Source of the DNA: CAZJAH01 sp964544155
Lineage (GTDB): Bacteria; Bacteroidota; Ignavibacteria; Kapaibacteriales; UBA2268
DNA length: 62,535 nt
Direction of reading: 5' to 3'
Assembly (NCBI GenBank): GCA_964544155.1
Contig: CAZJAH010000015.1
Span: 1-62,535 of the forward strand
The number at the start of each line of letters is the position of its first letter. Positions within the stretch are counted from its first letter, which is position 1. This document shows, piece by piece, positions 54,798 to 62,535 of the stretch. The position numbers were made by a program, and so were the translations under genes. Under the pieces are notes generated by a model. That model searched no databases, was not told the DNA's origin, and saw only the letters and a list, made by a program, of their open reading frames with translations.

Positions 54798-57137
54798 ATG
54801 AGTGATCTAACTAATAAAAAATATGATATACTGATTGTAGAGGATGATGCGCCTTCAAGACTTTTCCTGAAAACGCTTATCAAGGTCAGAGCAAAAAACA
54901 TTTATTCCGCGGTGGACGGTATCGAAGGATTGGAATTATTCAGCAAGCACAGACCGCAAATAGTTCTTAGCGACCTGGGTATGCCCGAAATGAACGGCCT
55001 GGAAATGTCACGCAGGATCAGAGAAATTGACCCCAAAGCGCAGATAGTTCTTATCACTGCATTCGATAACAGGGACTTTCTGCTTCAGGCAATCGATATA
55101 GGCATCAATCAATATATTCTAAAGCCATTACAAAAAGAACCCCTGAATAACGCGCTCGATAGAATTTATTCATTTTTAGAGCTTGAAAGCAAAGTAAACG
55201 CTCAATATGAAAGCATAAAATCCTTATCAAGCGCCATAGAACAAAGCTCCAGTATGGTAGTTATAAGTAATGAAAAAGGCAATATCGAATTCGTTAATAA
55301 TCAATTTGCCGATTTTTACGGATGTGACCCGGAAAATCTTGCAAATACCAGTATTACAGAGCTGCTTAATTCAGGAAATAACAATGAGGAATATTCCGAT
55401 TATATTGATGCATTCCGAAATTTCCGGGGTTGGAAAGGGGAAGTATTTGTCACTGCCGGAGATACGGATTACTGGCTGCTGGTTTCACTATCGCCGGTGG
55501 CGGATGCTTCAGGGAGAATAACCAGGTTCGTTCAGGTGATGGAAGATATTACGCTTCAGAAAAAAGAGGAAGAGGAACTTATCAAATCCCGTGACCTGCT
55601 TGAAAAAAAAGTCAACGAGCGAACAAAAGAATTAATTGCCGCGAAAGAACAAGCCGAATCTGCCAACAAAGCCAAAGGGCTATTCCTGGCTAAAGTAAGC
55701 CATGAGCTCCGTACACCGCTGAACGGCATCATCGGTGTATCAAGCATTTTAAAGGATGCCTCGGATGATCATAAACAAAAGAAATTCATAGAAATAATAA
55801 GCAATTCGGCATATAATTTATTAAATATAATTAATGACATACTGGATTTTTCAAGTATAGAGGCGGGCAAACTTACTATCAGCCATGAGGCATTCAGTTT
55901 GTCTGAATTGCTTGGCAATATCGAAGCCCTGATCAAACCCCAGGCCGATTCAAAAATGCTTGATTTTAGGGTTAAAAAAAATATCAGTGATGACGCATGG
56001 TATATCAGCGATAGTAAGAGAATTCAGCAGGTTATCATCAACCTGCTGAGCAACGCCCTGAAATTTACCGATAAGGGTAAGGTCATACTGGAAGTTAAGA
56101 GCCTGATGGAAGAACATGATAAGGAGCTTCTTAGGTTTGAAGTATCGGATACCGGTATCGGTATACCCGAGACAAAAAGGCAAATGCTCTTTAAAAGCTT
56201 CAGCCAGGCCGATGATTCAATGACCAGGAAATACGGCGGTACGGGACTGGGCCTTGTAATTTCTAAAGAAATTGTAGAATCGTTAGGCGGAAGGATTGAT
56301 TTTAAAAGCGAGTCGGGCAAGGGCAGTACCTTTTTCTTTGACCTGCCCATTAATAAGTCTGTTGGAGAAAACGCCAACCAGGAAGATCTGCTTAGCCGAC
56401 AAACCGCCGCGGAAAAAGCAAACAAACAAGAAGAATACAGACTTCTTGTTGCTGAAGACAGCTTCATTAATAAAGAAGTAATCAAGGAAATTCTGAAAAA
56501 CAACGGGTTTAAAGTAGATTTTGCCGTTAACGGACTGCAAGCCTATGACCTGGCTACTGAAAATAAATACGACCTTATAATTATGGATGTGCAAATGCCC
56601 TTCATGGACGGCATCGAATCTACAGGTAAGCTAAGAGCCGCCGGCATAAAAATACCCATTATCGGATTAACCGCCTTTATCAGTAAGGACTTAAACGAAG
56701 ACTGCATTAAAGCCGGCATGAATATAGTAATGCCTAAACCTGTGGAATGGGACAGCCTTATCAATGAGATCAATAAGCTCATCCGCGAAAGAAACAATAA
56801 TCTCGATCTGGATAAGCTGTTCTTTTCAATTAATTATAATATGGAATTGTTTAAAAAAGTTACAAATTATTTCCTAAATAACTACGCGGATTCATTAAAA
56901 AAAATAGCTAACGCGATTGAAAATAATGACGATAAAGAATTAAAAGCTGCGTCACATAAACTGAAATCGGAAATATCTAATTTCAGAGCGAATCAGGCCA
57001 TGGAATTGCTCGGAAAAATTGAGCTGGCGGCTAAAGCGAAAGATTTCATAAAAGCGGATGAACAATTCAAAAAAGCTGTAATAGAAATTGAAAATATTGC
57101 TGCTAAATTAAGTGAAAACAACAAAATTATTAGATAA
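54798..57137 (+). CDS. Hybrid histidine kinase: REC-PAS-HisKA-HATPase-REC-Hpt
   Basis: This 779-residue cytoplasmic kinase has no transmembrane segment. In order it has a receiver (Asp59 in VLSDLGMPEMNG), a PAS domain (about 140-255), a coiled coil, and a dimerisation/phosphoacceptor domain with His302 in KVSHELRTPLNG. The ATPase follows with INLLSNALKF, DTGIGIPE and GTGLGLVISK, then a second receiver (Asp597 in IIMDVQMPFMDG) and an Hpt domain (His720 in ASHKLKSEISNF). It can relay phosphate His-Asp-His-Asp within the chemosensory operon, possibly to the small regulator downstream. The N-terminal receiver suggests that CheA or another kinase controls it. Confidence 0.93.
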   Translation: MSDLTNKKYDILIVEDDAPSRLFLKTLIKVRAKNIYSAVDGIEGLELFSKHRPQIVLSDLGMPEMNGLEMSRRIREIDPKAQIVLITAFDNRDFLLQAIDIGINQYILKPLQKEPLNNALDRIYSFLELESKVNAQYESIKSLSSAIEQSSSMVVISNEKGNIEFVNNQFADFYGCDPENLANTSITELLNSGNNNEEYSDYIDAFRNFRGWKGEVFVTAGDTDYWLLVSLSPVADASGRITRFVQVMEDITLQKKEEEELIKSRDLLEKKVNERTKELIAAKEQAESANKAKGLFLAKVSHELRTPLNGIIGVSSILKDASDDHKQKKFIEIISNSAYNLLNIINDILDFSSIEAGKLTISHEAFSLSELLGNIEALIKPQADSKMLDFRVKKNISDDAWYISDSKRIQQVIINLLSNALKFTDKGKVILEVKSLMEEHDKELLRFEVSDTGIGIPETKRQMLFKSFSQADDSMTRKYGGTGLGLVISKEIVESLGGRIDFKSESGKGSTFFFDLPINKSVGENANQEDLLSRQTAAEKANKQEEYRLLVAEDSFINKEVIKEILKNNGFKVDFAVNGLQAYDLATENKYDLIIMDVQMPFMDGIESTGKLRAAGIKIPIIGLTAFISKDLNEDCIKAGMNIVMPKPVEWDSLINEINKLIRERNNNLDLDKLFFSINYNMELFKKVTNYFLNNYADSLKKIANAIENNDDKELKAASHKLKSEISNFRANQAMELLGKIELAAKAKDFIKADEQFKKAVIEIENIAAKLSENNKIIR

Positions 57138-57150
57138 AAGGAGTAGCTGC

Positions 57151-57546
57151 ATGAAAAGTTTGATTATTGAAGATGACTACATTACCGCGCATGTAATGCA
57201 GGAAATTATGCAATCCTTTGGCGAATCAGATATTGCTGAAGACGGCAAAGCAGGCTTGGAGAAATTCATTTCCTCACTAAATTCCAAAGAAAGCTACAAT
57301 GTGATTTTCCTCGATATTATGATGCCGGAAATGGATGGCCAACAGGTGCTTGCGGCAATTCGCGAGGAAGAATCCAAAAGAAATATAGCAGGGCTTGAAT
57401 CGGTTAAAATAGTGATGACCACAGCGCTCAGTGATTTTGATAATGTAAAGCAGGCTTTTAAAAATCAATGTGAGGGCTATATAGTGAAACCCATAGATAA
57501 AGACAAAGTAATCAAAAAACTGGTGGATCTGGAACTGGTTTACTGA
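57151..57546 (+). CDS. CheY-like single-domain response regulator
   Basis: The 131-residue receiver has the acidic pair in IIEDDY, phospho-accepting Asp55 in VIFLDIMMPEMDG, Thr in MTTALSD and Lys in IVKPIDKDK. It has no output domain, so it acts by binding a target, for example a motility motor or another kinase. I choose ATG 57151 because AAAAGGAG (57136-57143) precedes it; the open frame begins further upstream inside the kinase gene. It is the last gene of the chemosensory operon and overlaps the convergent DedA gene by 7 nt. Confidence 0.92.
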   Translation: MKSLIIEDDYITAHVMQEIMQSFGESDIAEDGKAGLEKFISSLNSKESYNVIFLDIMMPEMDGQQVLAAIREEESKRNIAGLESVKIVMTTALSDFDNVKQAFKNQCEGYIVKPIDKDKVIKKLVDLELVY

Positions 57547-58163
57547 TCTGTTCTTTGCTTTTTACGGTTAGCGATATACCACTTTATACCGAAAAATCCC
57601 GCAATGAGAACGACTGCCACAGGGGCTATGATCTTGCCGTAGAGGTCCATGTAGTGTTTGACCTCTTCCCAGTTTTCACCAAAGGCATAGCCCAGGTATA
57701 TAAGTATGGCGTTCCAGATTAAAGCGCTTAAAGCCGAAAGCACAATAGTAAGAGTGATCTTTAGGCCGGTCATTCCCGCGAAAAAAGAAATTACAGCTCT
57801 TGTTCCGGAGAGAAACCTGTTCGCGACAATCAGAGCGTAACCCCATTTGTGAAACCAGCTCTCTACTTTCTGAAGGCCTTCACGAGAAATAAAAGAGAAT
57901 CTTCCTGATTCTATTATTCGCCGGTCGAAATTTTTTCCGAGTATATACATGGCAAGAAAACCCAGGACCGATCCTGCCGTCGCAGTGAAAAGCAAGGGGA
58001 AAAAACCTATAGTGCCTCCGCTTATCAACGTGCCTGTAAAAACTAATACTGTATCCGATGGCGATGGAGGAAAAACGTTTTCCAGAAATGTAATGAATAA
58101 GGCGAATAACAGCACCCAATACCAGGGAACCTGGGAAACAAAATCTATCGCGGTCTCAAGCAT
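57540..58163 (-). CDS. DedA-family membrane protein
   Basis: The 207-residue polytopic protein has the DedA signature: the N-terminal FLENVFPPSPSDTVLVFTG, a central amphipathic ANRFLSGTRAVISFFAGMTG re-entrant region and later transmembrane helices. DedA proteins are needed for membrane integrity, and some flip lipid carriers such as undecaprenyl phosphate. It overlaps the response regulator by 7 nt at their 3' ends and follows the HAD-phosphatase gene on the same strand with a 91-nt gap. A role in glycan carrier recycling alongside the heptose and glycosyltransferase genes is plausible but inferred. Confidence 0.9.
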   Translation of the reverse strand: MLETAIDFVSQVPWYWVLLFALFITFLENVFPPSPSDTVLVFTGTLISGGTIGFFPLLFTATAGSVLGFLAMYILGKNFDRRIIESGRFSFISREGLQKVESWFHKWGYALIVANRFLSGTRAVISFFAGMTGLKITLTIVLSALSALIWNAILIYLGYAFGENWEEVKHYMDLYGKIIAPVAVVLIAGFFGIKWYIANRKKQRTDQ

Positions 58164-58254
58164 TTATTCCGTAAGCCTTATTATGATTATTGTAATAGTA
58201 AAAATTCAGAAACGGTCATGATATTATATTAATTTAATGAAATTAAAAAAGCTT

Positions 58255-58779
58255 CTAACCGGGAATAATTCCATCGATTTTTTCTAAAAGATCAGCGTGC
58301 TTTTTGAAAATATGATTGGCGGAGAGTTGTTTTTCAGTTATAATAATTGTCTTTATCCCGGCTTTTCTTCCAGCTATAGCGTCTTTGTCGGTATCCCCGA
58401 TCATGAACGAATTTTCTTTGTCAATATCCCATTTATCAATTGCTTCAAGCAGCATACCCGGATTTGGTTTTCTACGGAAGCTGCCTGCCGAATCGAGCTC
58501 AGGGCAAAAATAAATATCATCAAAGCTGTATCCGGTATAATCCAGCAGATGCAATTGCATGTGGTTATGGATTTCCTTAAGAACTTCTTCAGTCATTATG
58601 CCTTTACCAATGCCCTGCTGGTTGGTAACCAGTATAGCCAGATATCCTTTTTCTTTAATCCTTTTAAATATTGGCAGAAAATCCTCAATAAATTTAAATT
58701 CTTCAACACTCTGAATATAACCGCCCATTTTCCTGATATTTACAACACCGTCCCTGTCAAAAAAAACGCACCTTTTCAT
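58255..58779 (-). CDS. HAD-IIIA phosphatase, heptose-bisphosphate phosphatase-like
   Basis: This 174-residue HAD phosphatase has the nucleophile motif FFDRDGVVN, the second motif LVTNQQGIGKG and the lysine/acidic motifs RRKPNPGML and IGDTDKDAIAGRKAG. This pattern matches GmhB, which makes D-glycero-manno-heptose 1-phosphate for LPS or S-layer glycans, and histidinol-phosphatase relatives. The zinc loop of classical GmhB (C-x-H then C-x-C) is reduced to a single Cys in YFCPELDSAGSFRRKP, so it is a non-zinc variant. It directly follows the glycosyltransferase gene, with no base between stop and start. Confidence 0.85.
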   Translation of the reverse strand: MKRCVFFDRDGVVNIRKMGGYIQSVEEFKFIEDFLPIFKRIKEKGYLAILVTNQQGIGKGIMTEEVLKEIHNHMQLHLLDYTGYSFDDIYFCPELDSAGSFRRKPNPGMLLEAIDKWDIDKENSFMIGDTDKDAIAGRKAGIKTIIITEKQLSANHIFKKHADLLEKIDGIIPG

Positions 58780-60009
58780 TTATTCCGGCCTTTCTTGATT
58801 AAATAATCCTTCAATGATTCTGTCAGTATCCCTGAAAATTATTTCCCATGAATGAGTTTCTTCAATAAGTTTCCTGGCATTTGCCGATATATTCATGGCA
58901 AGATCTTGATCTTTTAAAATTCTTATGGCGTGGCGGGCAAGCTCATCTTGATTTTTTCCTATCATCAGGTGTGTACCGCTCGTGCCGTCAATTCCCTGGT
59001 TGCCGGTCGGGGTCGTGACCACAGGGCATCCGCAGGCCATAGCTTCGAGTAGTTTATTCTGAATTCCCGTACCGCCGTTATGAGGATGAAGAAAAAGCTG
59101 GGCTTTTTGCAGATATGGCTGCATTTCGGGAACATCGCTGATTATGTTTATATTTTTCCCGGCAAGCTTTTGAATTGATTGTGGCGGTTTGGCACCAACA
59201 ATATTCAATTCAGCGTCGGGTATATTTTTATTAATTTTCGGAAAAATATTATGCACTATATCCCGAATCATTAACTGATTGGCCCAAACGTCGAGCTTAC
59301 CGGCAAAAAGTATACCCCTTCTTTTGGTATTTTCTTCGGGAAGGGTGAATTTTTCCAGGTCTGTACCATTAGTAAGCAGCCTGTATTGAGCATTAGGATT
59401 CAGTTTTGTCATTTCACTAATGTCAACCTTAGTTACAAAGGTAGTAATATCGAAATAATCAGGTACTTCGGGCTCATATCCTGAAAGCTTCTTATACTCC
59501 CAGTAGCGGACGATCTTCTGTTTTAAGTTTTCACTTTGTTCGTACGACCTCTTCTGGTAAAGCGTCCTGCAATCCTCCGCCATGAGTATTTTTTTTATTG
59601 GCTTCTCTTTCAGATATTCTGCGGTCCTCATAAAAAATGCCACGGCGAGGTCGAAATTTTCGGTTTCTATAAGTGCGTCTATTGTTTTTTTGTATTCGGG
59701 CTGAAGATAAAACAAAATCTCCAGTGGATATTTCGTAAAAAGCCTTTTCAATGAGTTCAAACCGGCTTTTGCGGGATAGAGTGGTACGGTAACTAGCCTT
59801 ACCCCGAGCTTCTCTACTTCCCTTACATAGCTTTTTGGAGGTGTTCCCCCATGAAAAAAGCTTACCAGGGTAACATCGTGCTTTTTTGCCAGATAAGAAA
59901 TAATATTATGCGGTTTAAGTCTGTCCCCGCCAATAACAGGATAGGGAAAGCGTGCCGTTAAAAACAGTATTTTGAGCTTCTTATCAGAGGAGCTCTTGTT
60001 ATTTTCCAT
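58780..60009 (-). CDS. GT4-type glycosyltransferase
   Basis: The 409-residue cytoplasmic enzyme has the GT-B fold. Its N-terminal half starts KILFLTARFPYPVIGGDRLK with an acceptor-binding Gly-rich loop. The C-terminal half has FAGKLDVWANQLMIRDIVHN and the nucleotide-sugar motif GTGIQNKLLEAMACGCPVVT. The N terminus resembles sugar transferases of the EpsH1/PEP-CTERM-associated group, but no exosortase is in view. It likely adds a sugar to LPS, capsule or a glycoprotein. It is upstream of the heptose-phosphatase-like gene and of dedA, all on the minus strand. Confidence 0.88.
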   Translation of the reverse strand: MENNKSSSDKKLKILFLTARFPYPVIGGDRLKPHNIISYLAKKHDVTLVSFFHGGTPPKSYVREVEKLGVRLVTVPLYPAKAGLNSLKRLFTKYPLEILFYLQPEYKKTIDALIETENFDLAVAFFMRTAEYLKEKPIKKILMAEDCRTLYQKRSYEQSENLKQKIVRYWEYKKLSGYEPEVPDYFDITTFVTKVDISEMTKLNPNAQYRLLTNGTDLEKFTLPEENTKRRGILFAGKLDVWANQLMIRDIVHNIFPKINKNIPDAELNIVGAKPPQSIQKLAGKNINIISDVPEMQPYLQKAQLFLHPHNGGTGIQNKLLEAMACGCPVVTTPTGNQGIDGTSGTHLMIGKNQDELARHAIRILKDQDLAMNISANARKLIEETHSWEIIFRDTDRIIEGLFNQERPE

Positions 60010-60112
60010 TTATAATTATTACTTATTCCAACATAACCGGCCGTGCGTTATAAATCCTGAATTTACTTTAGCCGAATAAACAAATTAGTAAAAAATGCCC
60101 GATTTGAAAAAA

Positions 60113-62107
60113 TCAATCTTCCTCATCATCATCCGCGAGGACGTACTTATCTATGTACTGCTCGTCGATTTCCCTGATAAACCGCGATGGAGAGCTCAGT
60201 ACAAAACCTGATTCACGGTCATAAATATTCGTCGGGTAGGTGATAAAAAGCTCATCCTTTGCCCTTGTGCATGCCACATAAAAAAGCCGCCTCTCCTCCT
60301 CGACTGTATCGATGGTATCGACCGCCCGTGAAGAAGGAAAGCGTCCTTCCAGCGCCCACATAAGGAATACAGCCCTGAATTCCAGCCCCTTTGCCGAATG
60401 GATTGTCGAAAGGTTAAGCAGATCCTCTTCCTTCGATTCCGGAGTGAGCTCATCTACGGCTTCAAGGGGCGGCTCTATCGCCATGTCATTCAGGAATGTG
60501 TTAATTGAATTATATCTTTCGGATATATTGAGGAACATTTCAATATCCTTCCAGCGCTTTTTCCAGTCGTCATATTTGTTTTTCATTAGGTCACGGTAAT
60601 GATCTGCAAACTGAGCGGTTTTTTCGCCAACGCCGTATTTTTTCTCTTTCAATTTTGAAAATAGCCTGAAGAGTTCTTCCAGTCTGCTTTTTACTTTACT
60701 GTACTTCGAGAGCTTATCCGTATTGAAAAAATTCAACTCATCCCCGGCGATCATTTCCACAATACCGCCGGCGGTGGCGGGGCCTATACCTTCCATCAAA
60801 AGCAGTATCCTCTGCCAGGAAACTGCATCTTTAGGATTTTGCAGTATTTTCAAATATGCGATAAGGTCTTTAACATGAGCCGTTTCAGAAAATTTTATCC
60901 CGCCGAATTTCTGGTATGGAATGTTAGCGCGGTTCAGCTCTATTTCCAGGTCAAAGGAATGGAATGCTGACCTGAAAAGCACAGCTATATCATTCAGGGA
61001 GATACCCTGCTCATTTAGTTCAAGAATCTGCTGCACCAAAAAGAGCGATTGCTGGCGCTCATTTACCGCGCTTATAAGCTTTGGCAGTTCGCCGCCCGGC
61101 CTGTTTGTATAGAGGCCCTTATCATACTTAAAGATAGCCGCTTTTATTATTTCATTCGTAAGATCAAGTATAGGCTGCGTGCTGCGGTAGTTTTCTTCAA
61201 TTTTGAATATCTCGCAGTTTGAAAATGATTCCGGGAAAAACATAATATTCTGAAAATTAGCTCCCCTGAATGCGTAGATGCTCTGAGCGTCATCACCGAC
61301 AGCCATCACATTTTCATGTTTGCCGGCTATCCGGAGCACAATTTCATGCTGGAGCCTGTTAGTATCCTGGTATTCATCTACCATTAGGTACTTGTAGCTG
61401 TCGCTCAACTGCTTTGCTATGCCGGGTTTATCTTTCATCAATCTGAGTACATTCAGCAGCAGGTCGTCATAATCCATCAGGTTATAATTTTTTTTATATT
61501 CATTATAAATGCGGATCATTTCGCCTATCCGGTCGGTTTCCTCAGAAAAATGGGGGTAATCTTCTTCAATGATCTCAGCTATATCCGACCTTTTATTCAC
61601 TGACATGCTGTAAATGCGCTGTAGAGTCTGTTTTTGAGGAAAACGCCTTTTATCAGGGATAATACCTGACCGCGTTCGCAGGAGGTTTATTACATCCTCC
61701 GAATCCGATTGGTCAAGTATGCTGAAATTAATATCATAACCAATCGATTCGGCGTGGCGGCGCAAAACCTGCACTCCAAACGAATGGAAAGTACCGCCCG
61801 ATACCCTGTCACAGCGCCCATCAAGCAAAATGGATGCCCGGCGCAGCATCTCGGCGGCGGATTTACGCGTGAAGGTAAGCAGAAGAATGTTCTGCGGGGG
61901 GACACCGTCTTCGATAAGCCTTGCTACCCTGTAAACGAGAGTGCGGGTTTTCCCCGTTCCTGCTCCCGCAATAACCAGCGCCGCCCCGTTATTATGCATA
62001 ACAGCTTCATACTGGGCTACGTTCAGCTCACTTTCGTAATTAATTTTGTATCCAATCCGTTCCCGGGGCTTACCGGCGACGGATTTTTTTAATTTTATCT
62101 TTTTCAA
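60113..62107 (-). CDS. UvrD/PcrA-type ATP-dependent DNA helicase
   Basis: This 664-residue superfamily 1A helicase has the Q motif in LNVAQYEAVMHNNG, Walker A VIAGAGTGKTRTLVYRVARL and motif Ia LLTFTRKSAAEM. Motif II is MVDEYQDTN, motif III is VGDDAQSIYAFRGA, motif IV is NYRSTQPIL, motif V is STIHSAKGLEF and motif VI is RRLFYVACTRAKDEL. It takes part in excision and mismatch repair and removes proteins from DNA. It is somewhat shorter than E. coli UvrD and ends in acidic residues. No partner is next to it. Confidence 0.94.
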   Translation of the reverse strand: MKKIKLKKSVAGKPRERIGYKINYESELNVAQYEAVMHNNGAALVIAGAGTGKTRTLVYRVARLIEDGVPPQNILLLTFTRKSAAEMLRRASILLDGRCDRVSGGTFHSFGVQVLRRHAESIGYDINFSILDQSDSEDVINLLRTRSGIIPDKRRFPQKQTLQRIYSMSVNKRSDIAEIIEEDYPHFSEETDRIGEMIRIYNEYKKNYNLMDYDDLLLNVLRLMKDKPGIAKQLSDSYKYLMVDEYQDTNRLQHEIVLRIAGKHENVMAVGDDAQSIYAFRGANFQNIMFFPESFSNCEIFKIEENYRSTQPILDLTNEIIKAAIFKYDKGLYTNRPGGELPKLISAVNERQQSLFLVQQILELNEQGISLNDIAVLFRSAFHSFDLEIELNRANIPYQKFGGIKFSETAHVKDLIAYLKILQNPKDAVSWQRILLLMEGIGPATAGGIVEMIAGDELNFFNTDKLSKYSKVKSRLEELFRLFSKLKEKKYGVGEKTAQFADHYRDLMKNKYDDWKKRWKDIEMFLNISERYNSINTFLNDMAIEPPLEAVDELTPESKEEDLLNLSTIHSAKGLEFRAVFLMWALEGRFPSSRAVDTIDTVEEERRLFYVACTRAKDELFITYPTNIYDRESGFVLSSPSRFIREIDEQYIDKYVLADDDEED

Positions 62108-62190
62108 TTTTATTTAAATCAATTTGTTAGCATAATCAACCTTAAAGATATAACTAATAGTGCTAAAATAAATAGAACTATTCAGTACTG

Positions 62191-62216
62191 ATCCACCTTC
62201 GGGTGGATTTTATTTT
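62191..62216 (+). terminator. Orphan terminator-like hairpin
   Basis: ATCCACC (62191-62197) and GGTGGAT (62202-62208) enclose a TTCG tetraloop, and TTTATTTTG follows on the plus strand. No plus-strand gene ends here, so it may finish a small RNA or an antisense transcript starting in the helicase promoter region. Confidence 0.55.
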
Positions 62217-62251
62217 GCTGTTTCAGCTCTTTTTCAGCTTATCGAGAAATT

Positions 62252-62274
62252 AATTAGCATTACTAATGCTAATT
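62252..62274. promoter_or_regulatory. Near-perfect palindrome upstream of the helicase
   Basis: AATTAGCATTA and its exact reverse complement TAATGCTAATT flank a single C. Arms of 11 bp fit a dimeric repressor site. It lies about 145 nt upstream of the helicase start. Confidence 0.5.
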
Positions 62275-62535
62275 GCTTCTTATTACCAATTGTTGGCATG
62301 TAAACAAAGAAAATAAGAATTTCTTATGTCAGTTACAATATTGAAATCCTTTGAAAAGTGATTGTTTAAATCACTGTTGGGGTTTATAAGTACACAGCCC
62401 ATACGCGCACAGAATTGACATAGATTCACTCCTGGATAAAAAGAGATTGCTCGGTGAACTTCTCCGCAGCCGGAAACACCTTCCAAAATAAGTTCCCGGA
62501 AAAATCAATAATTGAACGTTGACTTAACATTACTT

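Larger units (their letters stand above)
62108..62535. other. Right-edge region without supported gene
   Basis: The 428 nt from the helicase start to the window end hold the helicase promoter region, an orphan hairpin (62191-62208) and a palindrome (62252-62274). A 67-codon frame on the minus strand at 62283-62486 lacks any family resemblance and is not called a gene. A neighbouring gene may begin beyond the window. Confidence 0.5.

Noticed and set aside
62283..62486. 67-codon open frame on the minus strand
   Set aside because: No recognisable motif, no ribosome binding site and unusual composition; too weak to call a gene.
1..62535. tRNA, rRNA and CRISPR arrays
   Set aside because: No T-loop-like GTTCGANTCC context with matching acceptor stem, no rRNA sequence and no regularly spaced repeats were seen on reading both strands.

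Overview
The window is about 62.5 kb of moderately AT-rich chromosome from a Gram-negative bacterium, most likely of the Bacteroidota/FCB group. Two large secreted proteins end in the C-terminal sorting domain of the type IX secretion system. OmpA-family barrels, LptB and a class I fructose-bisphosphate aldolase of the Bacteroidota kind point the same way, as do several candidate promoters with a TAnnTTTG -7 box. A free-living, motile or surface-associated relative of Ignavibacteria or Kapabacteria would fit, but that placement is inference. I saw no tRNA, rRNA, CRISPR array, prophage or intact insertion sequence. About 45 genes are supported, nearly all intact.

Layout. 0-7.2 kb: a DUF4143-type ATPase, a Gfo/Idh/MocA oxidoreductase, a frameshifted gene remnant, a DUF1232 protein, a secreted C1 peptidase, a large OmpA-family protein and a methyltransferase. 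7.5-14.5 kb: a divergent RDD gene facing a tight operon of SpoIIM-like, polytopic membrane, DUF4129, DUF4350, MoxR ATPase and DUF58 proteins, a widespread but poorly understood envelope module. 14.7-17.5 kb: recG, then a small secreted His-rich protein with calcium-type loops behind an excellent sigma-54 promoter match. 17.8-25.1 kb: an apparent operon of ECF sigma factor, single-pass membrane protein, giant SBBP-propeller T9SS protein and a second OmpA protein that is paralogous to the first. 25.2-29.1 kb: a tRNA-dihydrouridine synthase, a membrane metallophosphoesterase and an overlapping FAD-oxidoreductase/cysteine-hydrolase pair.

29.2-38.4 kb: cytochrome bd oxidase (cydAB), a YyaL/DUF255 protein, a TehB-like methyltransferase, a GH57 glycosidase and a secreted propeller-like protein. 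38.6-49.8 kb: a VWA/choice-of-anchor-D T9SS protein, class I aldolase, an ABC exporter, priA, a lipoprotein HtrA protease and lptB. 49.9-57.5 kb: a compact chemosensory operon (cheA, cheW, cheR, cheB, a hybrid histidine kinase, a CheY-like regulator) with no receptor gene. 57.5-62.1 kb: DedA, a heptose-bisphosphatase-like HAD enzyme, a glycosyltransferase and a UvrD/PcrA helicase, all on the minus strand.

The most interesting parts are the sigma factor/propeller/OmpA operon and its paralogous OmpA gene, the sigma-54-driven small secreted protein, and a perfect 12-bp inverted repeat ending 5 nt before the cheA start codon. Functions are assigned by reading motifs in the translations; no database search was run.
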